Below, piece by piece: positions 1 to 10,806 of a DNA stretch of 64,000 bases (within the stretch, counting starts at the first letter, position 1; each line of letters begins with the position of its first letter). The DNA is from Dentipellis sp. KUC8613 (lineage: Eukaryota; Basidiomycota; Agaricomycetes; Russulales; Hericiaceae), in the NCBI GenBank assembly GCA_002286715.1, contig NSJX01000030.1:185034-249033 (forward strand). The letters are read 5' to 3'. The notes under the pieces were generated by a model. The model did not search any database and was not told the origin of the DNA. It saw nothing but the letters and a program-made list of their open reading frames with translations. The position numbers were made by a program, and so were the translations under genes.

Positions 1-514
1 CGCACCATCACCTCCTCGTATTACCGTGGAGCGCACGGCATCATTGTGGTTTACGACGTTACGGATAACGGTGCGTTTCCTAGCCAACTGAGACCCTCTG
101 CATTCATTCTCAACACTCCATTCCAGACACCTTCACCAACGTGAAGCAATGGCTGCAGGAAATTGACCGCTACGCATCGGAGGGCGTGAACAAGCTGCTT
201 GTCGGCAACAAGTCCGATCTCACAAGCAAGAAGGTCGTCGAGTACAGCGTCGCGAAGGAGTTCGCGGACCAGCTCAGCATCCCATTCCTGGAGACCTCCG
301 CGAAGAGCGCAACCAACGTCGAGCAGGCTTTCTTGACAATGGCCAAGCAGATCAAGGACAGGTACGTCTCGACTGTGTTTCTCCGTTGGCTGCACGCGTG
401 GCTCATCATGTTTGCAGGATGGGCTCCACCTCTACGCCGTCGGGCACTGGCAAGTCGTCGACGATCACCCCCGGACAGACCGTCCAACAACAGCAGACGA
501 GCGGCTGCTGCTAA
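1..514 (+). CDS. YPT1: Rab GTPase Ypt1/Rab1, 3' part (partial at window start)
   Basis: Small GTPase of the Rab1 family, which controls ER-to-Golgi vesicle tethering on Golgi membranes. Three exons are visible: 1-70, 127-361 and 418-514, joined by GT-AG introns of about 56 nt. The first exon starts inside the switch II region (residues [12 protein letters not shown]), followed by the G4 motif NKSD and the G5 motif ETSAKSA, both intact. The last exon encodes a Ser/Thr/Gln-rich tail ending in GCC, the double-cysteine prenylation signal expected of Rabs. The P-loop and switch I lie upstream of the window. The spacing of motifs and the [11 protein letters not shown] helix match Ypt1/Rab1 rather than Sec4/Rab8. 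Prenylation needs Rab geranylgeranyltransferase, whose alpha subunit is encoded at 21267-22758. Confidence 0.93.
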
Positions 515-1132
515 ATTACTTCCTCCTTACATTATGCTCTTTCTCCTCCGGATTTCCTCGTAGCCGCGGGAACGTGTATAATAGCGTCTGTCTATACGCA
601 CCACCGTACCCGTTCTGACCTGCCTTGCCATTAAGTGTTGCCTTCTGGACCCTTCACGTATAGCTCACGCGCGCATGTTCCTCCAGTCTCAGCTGTTTTA
701 GTCACTCTTTCCACCTGTCCCGGGGGCGCTCTATTCCAGAATATAGTGCTTGCAATTTACTGATCCCATATGGTGTGCTTCGCTGTACAGTGTGCGGCCT
801 CCCGGGCGCAGGTTTTCTCAGCGCAGCGGCCCCGGAGGGCTGCTGCTGCTGCTGCTGCGTACGTGGACGCACGTATGAGTGAGCGATTGGAGAAAAGGCT
901 CTGTCATGGGATACGACGGCCCACGACGCAGGGTGTGCGCCAGGCCCGCCGGAGAGCCGGCCGGCGCCTGTTCCCGCGCGCGTAAAGCGATAAGATAATC
1001 GTGACTCGCGAGCCAATTTGTTCAGCGCGAGCCAGCTCCGAGTCACCGCCCTCGCACTTTTCTGCGTCCAGTCACCACACACCCATATCGCACTCTCGCA
1101 CCTCCCCCCCGCAAGTCAAGAACAGAAGCGCA
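515..1132. other. Intergenic: YPT1 3' flank and PDX1 promoter
   Basis: No gene is supported here. The first part should hold the YPT1 3' UTR and the second part the promoter and 5' UTR of PDX1. A short CTG/CAG trinucleotide run lies at 840-858. The open frames across it are GC-driven, have no recognisable domains and overlap in opposite directions. Confidence 0.6.
840..858. repeat. CTG trinucleotide microsatellite
   Basis: Six consecutive CTG units plus a partial unit in the intergenic region between YPT1 and PDX1. It is outside any supported coding exon, so it is probably length-polymorphic. Confidence 0.8.
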
Positions 1133-2831
1133 ATGGCCACCCCCGCACAGACCCCGCCCACCGTCGGCGCGCCGACGCGCGTGCAGAGCAAGGACGGCGG
1201 CAGCAGCAACCTGGGCACGTTCGGCGTACGTCCCGCCCGTTTCATCTCGTTTCGTTTCGTCCGATTTTGGAGCCCCCGTTCTGACGTGTGTCTGGGCTGG
1301 CGCAGGTCAAGTCCGGCTTGGCGCAGATGCTGAAGGTGCGTAGCGCGGTGCGTGCCGGCGGCTCGAAAGTGACCTTCTGTGCGTCCGTTCGCAGGGCGGC
1401 GTCATCATGGACGTGGTGAACCCCGAGCAGGTACGCACGCCGTCACCGTCACCGTGCTCCCCTGCCGTGTCTCACCCGCTCGCGTTGTATTCGTGGTTGT
1501 TCCAACCCTCAGGCGCGTATAGCTGAAGAGGCGGGCGCGTGCGCCGTCATGGCGCTCGAGCGTGTGCCCGCCGACATCCGCCGCGACGGCGGCGTCGCGC
1601 GCATGGTGAGATCCCGCCCCGCGCCCCCCTGTGTGCGCCCGACGCCGACGCTGACGGGCCGGTGACGCACAGAGCGACCCGCGCATGATCAAGCAGATTG
1701 TGGAGGCCGTGACGATCCCCGTGATGGCGAAGGTGCGGATCGGGCACTTTGTCGAAGCGCAGGTGCGGCATTCCGTTCGCACGGGCTTGCGTGCTCGCTG
1801 ACCTTCCCCTCCCCTGCCCCCTTCCCCTCTCCCCACCGCCGCCAATGCGCACGGTCGCCTGCGCGCGCAGATCCTGCAAAGCATCGGGATCGACTACATC
1901 GACGAGTCGGAGGTGCTCACGCCGGCGGACGAGGAGCACCACATCAACAAGCACGCCTTCAAGGTGCCCTTCGTGTGCGGCTCGCGCAACCTCGGCGAGG
2001 CGCTGCGCCGCATCTCCGAGGGCGCCGCGTTCATCCGCACCAAGGGCGAGGCCGGCACGGGCAACGTCGTCGAGGCCGTGCGCCACCAGCGCGCGGTGTC
2101 CGCCGAGATCCGCAGGGCGTCCGTCATGAGCGAGGAGGAGCTCTACTCGTACGCCAAGGAGATCCAGGCGCCGTTCCATCTGCTCAAGGAGACGGCGCGC
2201 TTGAAGCGCCTGCCTGTGGTGAACTTTGCCGCGGGGGGCGTTGCGACGCCGGGTGAGTGCTGCATGCTGTGTGGGGTGAGAAGGGTCGTGTGCTGATGCT
2301 GGCGTGCTAGCCGATGCGGCTTTGATGATGCAGTTGGGCTGCGACGGTGGTACGTTTTTTGTGTCTTCGTTCCCTTGGAGTATATGCTAATTCCGCATTT
2401 GAACCCAGTCTTTGTCGGATCAGGCGTCTTCCATGTACGTTAATTTCCAGCCATGAAACATACCCCAGTTCCTAACCAAGACCGGCATCGCTAGTCTGGC
2501 GACCCCGCCAAGCGGGCGCGGGCTATCGTCCAAGCGGTAAGTTCGACGACTCTGAGTGAAGCGAACGGACGGAGAATCTGACTTCCTATCGCAGGTCACC
2601 CACTACAACAACCCCAAAATTCTCGCCGAGGTATGCTGCTGGCCCGATTCCCAGATAGTCTGGTTTCCTAAAATTACTCTGCGCAGATCTCGGAGGACCT
2701 CGGCGAAGCCATGGTCGGTATCACCATGTAAGTCCTCCTTCGCCTCCGGGGGGAAGTGCGCCTGATTGACTGACTTCATTTCTAGCGACTCGAACATGCA
2801 GGGTGGACGCATGGCCGTCCGTGGGCAATAG
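1133..2831 (+). CDS. PDX1: Pyridoxal 5'-phosphate synthase, PdxS/Snz (lyase) subunit
   Basis: Synthase subunit of the DXP-independent vitamin B6 pathway; it condenses ribose 5-phosphate, glyceraldehyde 3-phosphate and ammonia to PLP, working with the glutaminase Pdx2/Sno. Twelve exons are separated by eleven short GT-AG introns (first donor near 1225, last acceptor near 2785). The joined protein reads through the family landmarks in order: [74 protein letters not shown], the phosphate-binding [14 protein letters not shown] and the C-terminal [14 protein letters not shown] with [13 protein letters not shown]. The start is the ATG giving [12 protein letters not shown]. The density of introns, including exons of about 30 nt, is unusual for such a short protein. 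Pdx2 is not in the window. Confidence 0.95.
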
Positions 2832-3183
2832 AGCCGGTGCAGTGTCTACCAGGATAGAAGATGTAAAATGTTGTTGTGCCATCATTGTTGTAGCTATACA
2901 CAGGCCCAGCCTATACACAGAGCAAGTGGCTCAACTTCACATTGCTAATTTTTGGACCTCCACCAACGGCAGACCATAAATTCTAGTACACTCCTCGGCC
3001 TGCTCGGGCACCATTTTCTGTGGAATTAACTCGGCATTATCCGCGATATTACATAACGTCGTTGATGCAGCAGATCCGTGCCGGTGACGTCGTCACCCCG
3101 ACTCGATGCCTCTGTTTTTGCTCGCAGGGTCACGGTTCGAGTCTGAATTTACTCTGCAGAGGAGCTTGTCAACCAGAGGCAAA
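2832..3183. other. Intergenic: PDX1 3' flank and upstream of small gene
   Basis: No coding evidence. It should contain the PDX1 3' UTR and the promoter/5' UTR of the small spliced gene at 3184. A CRE-like TGACGTC core sits near 3085. A GGTTCGAGTC stretch near 3133 resembles a tRNA T-loop but has no matching stem. Confidence 0.5.
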
Positions 3184-3616
3184 ATGGCACCTTCACAAGA
3201 CAATGCGGATGAGCAGCTCAACAATTTTATCGCCGTACGTCCGCCTTTAGCTTTGTTTACACGACGTGCTTATAGGCCTGCAGAAAGCGCCTGCGATGCA
3301 GTATACGTTCGACAGCGAACGGGATGCACCTCAGTCTGAAATTTGTCGGGAAGGCGGGGAGAGGGGGCGGGAGTGTATGACTGTGAGTGCCTTCATCCTC
3401 GTTCTAGTTTCCCAGTTGACCGCATCCCTAGATCCATATGCATTCAAAGCGGCTATTTGAGGCCATGCAGGTACGCCACACATCCTAACAGTCGTTCGGC
3501 CAAGCGTGTGGTTGGGCTCACCTATATCATGTTCACAGAACCACGGGTTCTACTGCGCACTGCCCATAGACCCCTCGCAAACCTATATCAAATGCACGCC
3601 TATGCCAAAGTCATGA
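3184..3616 (+). CDS. Small four-exon gene, 88-aa protein with a CX9C pair (function unknown)
   Basis: Exons 3184-3234, 3284-3382, 3432-3470 and 3539-3616 join in one frame (51+99+39+78 nt = 88 codons plus TGA). All three introns are GT-AG and of normal local size (49, 49 and 68 nt), with donors GTACGT, GTGAGT and GTACGC. The protein begins MAPSQDNADEQLNNFIA, then has a charged section ending SEICREGGERGRECMT, a short amphipathic stretch HMHSKRLFEAMQ, and a tail with two more cysteines (FYCALP and YIKCTP). Cys38 and Cys48 form a CX9C pair; Cys69 and Cys82 are 12 residues apart, so it is not a classical twin CX9C protein. There is no membrane segment or clear signal peptide. I do not recognise the family. 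The support is the unbroken frame across three canonical introns; the nearby alternative acceptor TATAG at 3275 would give an early stop. Confidence 0.6.
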
Positions 3617-3714
3617 TACCAAGCACATTATCCTCCACTGTACAATGATCCAAGCACCTCCGGGGCCCGCGGCCGTATAATACAACCCACACTTGTACAC
3701 TACACTACACTACC

Positions 3715-5249
3715 CTACACCGACACCGCAGTCTGCCCAGACTCCGCCGGCGGGACGTAGTCGATGCCGAGCTTGCCCGCCTTCGCGAGCTGCTCCTGCT
3801 CCTCGGCGATCGCGCGCCGCTGCTCGGCGGCCTGCAGGTCCAGCAATCCCATCTCGTACTCGTGTTGTGCGCGCCGCGCGGCTTTGACGGCCTGGTTGTA
3901 CAGTGTGAACGCGTGCGCGCGCTGGGCTTGGAGCGATGCGATTTGCTAGAAAAATGTGAGCGGGGTGGGCGGGGTTTGGGGTGTACCGGTGCGGACGTAC
4001 CTCGCTGGCCGCCTTTGCGAACATGTTGGGCTCTTCGGGCTGTTTGAAGACGGGGAAGGGTGGGAACTCGCGGTGTTCCTCCGGTTTTCGGAACTCGCTT
4101 GTGGTGGCCTCGTTCGTTGGTAAGGACGCTGGCTCCCCGCGATGCTCAGCAGGTCTTAGGATGTTACGCGGGCCCGTCGGCGCCACATGCGTAGGCTCAA
4201 CGTGTTGAGCAGGAATGCGCGAGGTCACATCCTCCATCTTGACGTCCTCAGTGATAGGCTCCTCCTTCGCTTTGCCCTTCTCCCGCGAAGCCACAGGTTC
4301 TGGCGTATCAGGGGCATGAGACCCTGAACTGCGCACAGTTGGCGTCGGAATTTGGGGTAAGGGTGAAGCTCTATGTGCGACGTGAGACGCCCCCGCCATT
4401 GTAGCTGGTGTGGCATTGCGGCTGGGGATCGAAACCTCTACTGCTGGTTCTGCCTTGACTTTATGCTCTGGGGTGATAGTTCTTCGGCGACGCGGGCTAG
4501 GACTTGGAGAAGAGTCCTTCCGACGGCGTGGTGGCGAGCGGGCATCGCGGTACTCCTTTTCAGGCGATCTATCGTGAGATGCATGGCGGGAGCTGGATCT
4601 GCTGGAGTGGCCGCGACCGCGAGAGCGCGTTCGGGAACGAGGACGGGGCGGAGGACCTCTGTAACCTAGTGTTCGATGAAGAGCGCGCTTCAGTATATAC
4701 CATGAGATACCCAGAGCATCACTTACCTGCAGGTCGAGGAGACCTCGAGCGTGACCTCCTAGCTGCCCGTGAACGTCCGTCGCCTCTGTCCTGCCTCCCT
4801 TCGCGGTCGAAGTAGCTGCGGTCACTAAAAGGGCGGCCTCGGCGATCTTGAGACGACGCATACGAAGGCCGCGCATCGTCGCGGCGATATGGCCTGCCCT
4901 CGTCCCGCGTCCTCCAGTCCTTTTCAGGCTGGTACCTGTCCGTGCGTGGCGGTGGGCGGCCGTAGCTCCCGCGCCTGTCGTCAAAGTCGCGCGCACTTCT
5001 CCGCCGAGGCGGCTCGTCGTCGCGTGTTTCCCAGTCGCGAGTGGCTCTGTGCCGTGGAGGTGAACGGTAGCTGGAGCGAGGTGGGTCTCTTGGGCGCGGT
5101 ACGTAACTATCCGTTTCGCCATATCTTGACCTTGGTGGTGACCGCGGAGGATAGTCGCGAGGCCTAGAATATGGGTCGTTCAATGGCCGACTCCGTGGAG
5201 GAGTGGGGTAATCCTGGTCGAATTCAGGCTTTGGTGGGAGGTTGGACAT
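3715..5249 (-). CDS. Arg/Ser-rich (RS domain) nuclear protein, uncharacterised
   Basis: Three exons (4727-5249, 4001-4665, 3715-3945) give about 472 residues. The N-terminal half is dominated by Pro/Arg/Ser/Tyr/Asp with many RS, SR, RD and DR dipeptides (for example SRSRSPRP and PRPRSRTRSRGRG), then SPSPSPRRRR. The middle is Pro/Ser-rich with an acidic EDVKMEDV patch. The last exon encodes an Ala/Gln/Glu-rich likely coiled coil (LQAQRAHAFTLYNQAVKAAR and onward). No RRM or other folded domain is visible. Such composition is typical of splicing-associated RS proteins in nuclear speckles; that role is inferred from composition only. It shares a divergent intergenic region of about 150 bp with the cyclin L gene, a splicing-linked cyclin, which supports a nuclear RNA-processing role. 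No gene name can be assigned. Confidence 0.75.
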
Positions 5250-5400
5250 GGTAAAGTGCGGTGAGGAGTGCGTGCAGCGGCGAATAAGGTGTAGTAAAGC
5301 AATTGTGCCGCGGCAAGGCTGCCGGAGTCGTGTTTGGGCGTGTTTGGCAAGAGCCTCTACAGGATGGCCAATCGGTCGGACCTGCACGCTATGTGCCGCC

Positions 5401-6461
5401 ATGTCCACAGGCGGGCTCTATCCCCTCGCCTCTCTGTCCCAGGTCGAGAGGACGCCTTCTGGCGAGGATGGAATACCTGCTGACCTCGAGGAAGATTTGC
5501 GGGCGTATGGCTGTAAACTCATACACCAAGCAGGCATCTTGCTGAAGCAGTAAGTTTCTTTTCGCGTCTTTCTAAGGCAGAGATGTTCACGCAGCAGGCA
5601 GAAAGCAGGTCGCGGTGGCCACCGCGCAGATACTCTTTCAGAGGTTCTACTATGTCAGTTCTATGAAGTCATTCGGTATTGGTGTATGTTCGTGTTTTCA
5701 ACACTCGAGCTATTTACTTAGGAACAACCTTCAGGACATCGGCATGGGTGCCCTATTCCTCGCTTCGAAGCTGGAGGAATGCGCGCTGAGGATGCGCGAT
5801 GTCATCAACGTGTTTGACCTCCTGTTTCAGCGGGCTGCGCACAATGCTGCACATGCTACCTCGGAGCAACCGCCGACTTTCAAGTACGCTCCCATGTCGT
5901 ACTTTGGTAACACCTTTTACGACATGAAGGACGCGCTTGTCGTCTCGGAGATGCAAATATTGAAACGACTTGGTTTCCATGTCTATGCTGTATTGCCATA
6001 CGGGACCTTGGTGAATTACATGCGGCTTCTGGGGCTGACGTCCCGTGAAGAGGTCGTCAATCGCGCCTGGGGTTATCTCAATGACGCGTAAGCACCAGCT
6101 GCCAGGCCTCAATAATGTCTAACGACCATAATCCAGACTTCAGACTCCCGTATACGCGCTATACTCTGTTCCTACGATCGTTAGCGCCGCAATCCTCTTG
6201 ACCGTTCGCCACTTTAGTATCCCTCTCCCCTCGACTCCACCCAACTGCTGGTGGGAACTTTTTGATGCCGAGTGGGAGGATGTGTGGTCTGTATGTGGCT
6301 ACATCATGCGGCTCTATAGGAAGCGCACCCCGGAGGAAGAGAGGAGGGTGCTTGGTATGGTGGGGAAGAAAGACGTTCGAAAATGGCTGGATGAGCAAGG
6401 ATCTAGTACCCAGATGGCCGCGATGAATATAAGTAGCGCAACACCCGTACTACAGTCATAA
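5401..6461 (+). CDS. Cyclin L-like cyclin
   Basis: Regulatory cyclin of the L/K/T group that activates CDK11-type kinases acting on transcription and splicing. The start is the ATG giving MSTGGLYPLASLSQV. Exon 1 ends near 5548; later acceptors are near 5602, 5734 and 6138. The first cyclin box is clear: GCKLIHQAGILLKQ, then VAVATAQILFQRFYYVSSMKSF, then DIGMGALFLASKLEE, with the RMRDVINVFDLL helix. After an insert comes MQILKRLGFHVYAVLPYGTL and the second box (WGYLNDALQTPVYALYSVPT, SAAILLTVRHFSIPLP, NCWWELFDAEWEDV). The protein ends soon after with about 40 residues of linker and has no RS tail, unlike animal cyclins L1/L2. The divergent neighbour encodes an RS-rich protein. Confidence 0.88.
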
Positions 6462-6647
6462 TATTTCATGTAACACTGGCGAAGATGTGCCGTTGACGCA
6501 AACTTTGTCTTCCATTGCAAACGCCTGAGTCCCCGTACAACGCCAATCTATCGGCTTCGCGCCGCAATCAGTGACAGGCCGACTCCAGGCCTGCAGACCC
6601 TCGCAGGCAGCACTTCTCCTCCTACCTTGAGGTCGCGATACCATACC

Positions 6648-9333
6648 ATGCTTGATCATTGCTCAATTTCTCACAAAGGTATGTCTTCAAAGAGCATTTT
6701 GTATCCGTCTCTGCTGACCACGCCTCTTACAGGCGGCCTCGTTTTATGGTCGCGTTCCTTCACTCCAGACGCGGCCCATCTCGCGTCATCCCCAGCCTCC
6801 CCAGTCAACTCCTTGATCCGTGAAGTCCTCATCGAAGGCCGCTCCGTAGACAAAAAATTCGAGAGGGACGGCTACGCTGTGAAGTGGACACTCGTGAACA
6901 ACCTCGAGCTGATATTCGTGGTGCGTGCAGGCCTGCTCGCGCGTCCGTATCTCCACGTTGACGCCCCACTTTCATCCAGGTCGCGTATCAGCGCATCCTC
7001 CAGCTCACATATGTCGACGACCTCCTGGAGGCGATGAAGACCCTCTTCGTGAGGATGTTCCAGCCATTCATCACGACGTTCGTGGCGTCGCTGCATGCGG
7101 ACCGCGGCACGGCTGTCTCTAAGCCCAGCGCTGAGGGCGTGTCGTGGAACTTCGCCAAGGCGTTTGAGGGGTGGGACCTCTTGTTTGACAAGCTGTTGAA
7201 GGGGCTGGAGGAGAAGGCCGCCTCGGTGCGCTACTATTTCTGACTTTTGAATGTCTCTCATATACGGGCCTCCAGGAGCGCAAGTCGCGTCTCCGACCCT
7301 CGAACAGGCCTGCCCCCGAACTTCCGAGCCCTCATTCTGAGGACGTGGACATCGGTACGCGTCAGACGTCGGCTTTTCATTCATCATTCAGTGCTAACAA
7401 TCATACCAGCTCCCGCTGAGTCGTCCTCAACGGCCTTGGACGAACAACAAATCGCGCGGAATGTCCAGGCACTCAAGAACCGACTGCGAGGAAGAGGAGG
7501 CAGACGCGGCGGGCGGGGGATGGCGCGGGTCGATTCTGGGAGTGGACGAGATAGCCACCCCGGCTCCGAGTACGTTCGCCTCCACTCACCCACCTGCTCG
7601 CGCTTCTCACGACAATCTAGCTCTGATACCGCGGGGAGGAAGAAACCGAAAGGGAAGACGCAGCGGAAGTGGGGCGACCAGGCGCCGACGGAGGACGATA
7701 TGGCCGAGCTGGACTTCAGCTACGACAAAGGGAGCGATGCGGGATCGATGGCGAATTCGCTCGACGTGCAGACGCTCGTGGATAACGCGTCTCTGGGGAC
7801 GCGCACGCAGGACGGTCTGTATGAAGTCAAGGACTGGGAGTTTGCGAAGGGGAAGGAGAGCGCAGACGATATCATCGCGCAAGCGTTGAATGCGTCGAAG
7901 ATGCCTGAGAAGCCCGCGCCTACGGGCTCGCTCGGTGCCCTCGGCTCGATATTTGCGAGGCTGACCGGGACAAAAGTGCTCACGCACGAGGATCTCAGGC
8001 CGGTTTTGGAGGGTATGAAACAGCACCTTATGAAGAAGAACGTCGCAAAAGAGATTGCCGAGAAGGTGTGCGAGGGCGTCGAGGAGAGCTTAGTAGGCAA
8101 GAAGGTGGGGGGATTCCAGAGTAAGTTCATCCTACACTGCTGCACACTAGACGTGCTCACGGTCCGCTCTTGCCGCCAGCTACCAACGCTGCTGTACGCC
8201 AGGCGTTATCGACCTCAATCACGCGCATCTTGACACCCAAAACATCCACCGACCTTTTACTGTCCATCCGGGAGAAGCTGTCTTCGCCGCTACCTTCCTC
8301 ACAACAACGCCTCCCATATAGCATCACCTTCGTCGGAGTCAACGGCGTCGGCAAGAGCACAAATCTTTCCAAAGTCTGCTTCTGGCTCATCCAGAATGGC
8401 CTGCGAGTGCTCATCGCGGCTTGCGATACCTTCCGGTGCGTCCGGAACTTGCCTATTCTCGTGATATCGTTAGCGCACTTACTGACTAGACTCGTAGGAG
8501 CGGAGCTGTAGAACAGCTTCGAGTTCATGTCAGGAATTTGAGTATGCTGGGCATCAATGGTGCTGCAGACAGCAAGGGCCGCGTCGAGCTGTATGAAAGA
8601 GGATACGGAAAGGACGCGGCTGGTATCGCGAAGGAGGCCATCGCGTATGGTGCGTATAGGTGGCCTTCGGTGCGAGTAGCAGATGAACTGAAACCATGCT
8701 GATTTAGGCCGCGATAACGACTTTGATGTCGTGCTGATTGACACCGCCGGACGTATGCAGGACAATGAGGTGCGCAATGGCTGCTTTTACCCTAACTTTA
8801 CCTGACATAGCTTCCCAATACTAGCCGCTCATGCGTGCTCTAGCCAAGGTAATTTTGAATACATTCAACCATCTCCGTCTCAACTAACAGACGGACTTTC
8901 TCAGCTCGTTGCCGTGAACAACCCCGACAAAATTATATTTGTAGGCGAAGCCCTGGTGGGCAATGAGGCCGTCGATCAGCTCTCCAAGTTTGATCGTGCA
9001 CTTCGCGATTTCTCTTCCAGTCTTGGGGGAATCGGAAAAGGTCGTGGCGTCGACGGCATGCTTGTGACGAAGTGGGATACCGTAGATGATAAGGTCCGTC
9101 GTGTCCACCCTTCTTTCCATATGAAGTCTGACGACTGGGATTGCAGGTTGGGGCTGCATTGTCGATGACATACGTCACTGGCCAACCTATTCTTTTCGTT
9201 GGTACGGGTCAGGTACGTCCTCAAAGTATTACACCATTCGCCTTTCTCGAGTCTGACCTTGGCTTGACAGACATATACCGACCTGCGGCAGTTGAGGGTC
9301 GCAAACGTCGTGCAGGCTATCCTGAGCGACTAG
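6648..9333 (+). CDS. SRP101: Signal recognition particle receptor subunit alpha (SR-alpha)
   Basis: GTPase of the ER membrane SRP receptor; it docks ribosome-SRP complexes for co-translational translocation. Starts MLDHCSISHKGGLVLWSRSF; the N-terminal longin-like SRX domain (to about residue 160, ending LLKGLEEKAAS) is followed by a basic/GR-rich linker with a tryptophan motif (KTQRKWGDQAP). The NG domain follows: N-domain helices (LRPVLEGMKQHLMKKNVAKE), then G1 GVNGVGKSTNLSK, the DTFR insertion-box motif, G3 DTAGRMQD and G4 TKWDTVDDK, ending VANVVQAILSD. About ten introns, for example near 6679-6732, 6916-6979, 8120-8179, 8435-8507 and 8649-8707. The G4 box has Trp where most family members have Phe or Cys (TKFD/TKCD), a conservative oddity. 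The SR-beta partner is not in the window. Confidence 0.95.
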
Positions 9334-9582
9334 AGGACACTTGGACGGAGACTTGTTTGCTTAACGTATGTACACTCTGCGAATGTACAACAGAGAGTAA
9401 TGATCTAGGGAACGGGATGTGGCTGCCTGCAAGCCATTGCTAATTCTTCTACAGATGGTGATGGTGGATACATAATGCACGAGATCGTCACAGGTGTGTT
9501 ATACAGAATCGGCTCGAGACGTCGTTTCCGGAACGACGACGACCAGAGCGTGCAGTCGCGCAGCGTCTGCCCTTGAGGAAGC

Positions 9583-10147
9583 TCACCGACGGTAGCCCGA
9601 ATATGCCGGAGGGGGATACTGATGCGCCGCATGAGCTCCTCCCTGTGCACCAAATGCGGATGGCCTGGTGGTATACTGAGGTCGCTTTGCTTGTTTAGCC
9701 GCAGCCTGCATCCTCTTCTTCTCCGTGTACCTGTACTGCGCGGAGGGCGCCTTCAGTGCGCGGGCCCTCTTTCTGCGTTGCAGGATCACGAGGCACAGGA
9801 CGACGAGGGAAGCGACGAGGACGATCACGCCTGCAGCGATGCCCACGTAGGTGCCGACGGACGGCTTCTTCAGGTCCGTGCTGGATGCGAGCGGTGGGTT
9901 GGTGGGAGGGGCAGAATCTGTGAGAGGCGATGGTGAGGCGTGGTAGGTATGAGAGGTGCGGATGCGGATTCACCAGACGGTGCCTGTCTTCTGGCTATGT
10001 TCAGGAGCTGAGAAGGGGTTGGGAGGACGGAAGAGATGGCTGAGGAACAGGTCAGGATGCCGTCGATATTGGGTGAGTTTGGAGGTGGGCCTCACCATCG
10101 TTGATGCGTTCAGACGCCGGACGTTCAGGGGAAAGGACCGGTGGCAT
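9583..10147 (-). CDS. Single-pass membrane protein with Pro/Tyr-rich tail, uncharacterised
   Basis: The last exon encodes one strong transmembrane helix (GVIVLVASLVVLCLVIL) followed by a basic stop-transfer sequence QRRKRARALK and a cytoplasmic-looking tail rich in Gln, Ala, Pro and Tyr that ends PPPAYSGYRR; PPPAY resembles a PY motif for WW-domain ubiquitin ligases. Upstream exons (about 10097-10147, 9972-10046, then from about 9919 down) join in frame to give MPPVLSPERPASERINDA, then ISSVLPTPSQLLNIARRQAP and a Ser/Thr/Pro stretch before the helix. The ATG used here lies directly after a splice acceptor at 10147; the true start may be in an upstream exon ending near 10198, since an open frame (ending RLRNST) continues there behind a GTGAGT donor. 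I do not recognise the family. Confidence 0.6.
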
Positions 10148-10806
10148 CTGAAGCGATGCGTATGAGCACCGTGTGCGGCGAAGACTTTGGCAACTCACGG
10201 TCGAATTTCGCAGGCGGACGGGTACAGAAGAAGGTCGGGTAAACTGGTCGAAAGAAGAGGTCTGCCACGCCGCCAAGTACTGGATGCAGGAAAATGGAAT
10301 GAACGAGAGTCGAATGTACGCTGTGTCCCGCACAGATCAAGCTAGGAAGCGTAACGGAACGGCTGAAGACCAAAAGTTCAGCAGGGAAAGGAACTGACGA
10401 ACCACCACTGCGTGCAAGGCTTAAATACACTAGCTGTGGCCGGAATTGAACAATGAGAACCGCTTTGGCTGAGACAGTCCAGGTCGACCATTTTGAAGTG
10501 TGGCCAAAGCGGCAATGTGGCCGCCGTTCGAGTGGCTCGACAATGGGTCTGAGCTTGCGACGATCCAATTGTCACCGCTTTCGCCGTGGACGCGACGCGA
10601 CGCGTTTACTTCATCACCTGACCCAGTCTGCTCCTAATTCTTCCTCGATAGTTCTTCTCTCTGAGCGCGTGCGCGTAGGACAGGCACTGGCCTATATGGA
10701 GGCAGGATAAGTTTGATTCAGACGCTGGGATGAGAAAGCAAGGTGCAGGAGGATGAATAAAGCAAAGGGGTGTTGGGAAAGATGCAGCGAGGGACCACGT
10801 GCGACG
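10148..10806. other. Intergenic or possible 5' exon(s) of the membrane-protein gene
   Basis: No independent gene is supported. On the minus strand a GTGAGT donor near 10198 with an acceptor at 10148 suggests that a 5' exon (UTR or coding) of the membrane protein lies around 10200-10400. On the plus strand the last part must contain the promoter of glyoxalase II. Confidence 0.45.

Noticed and set aside
3115..3150. tRNA-like T-loop (GGTTCGAGTC)
   Set aside because: The five bases on either side of the loop do not pair, and no acceptor or anticodon stem can be drawn around it.
5081..5253. Alternative upstream start for the RS-rich protein running into the cyclin L 5' region
   Set aside because: The extension uses non-ATG starts, overlaps the shared promoter and lacks the Pro/Arg/Ser composition of the protein.
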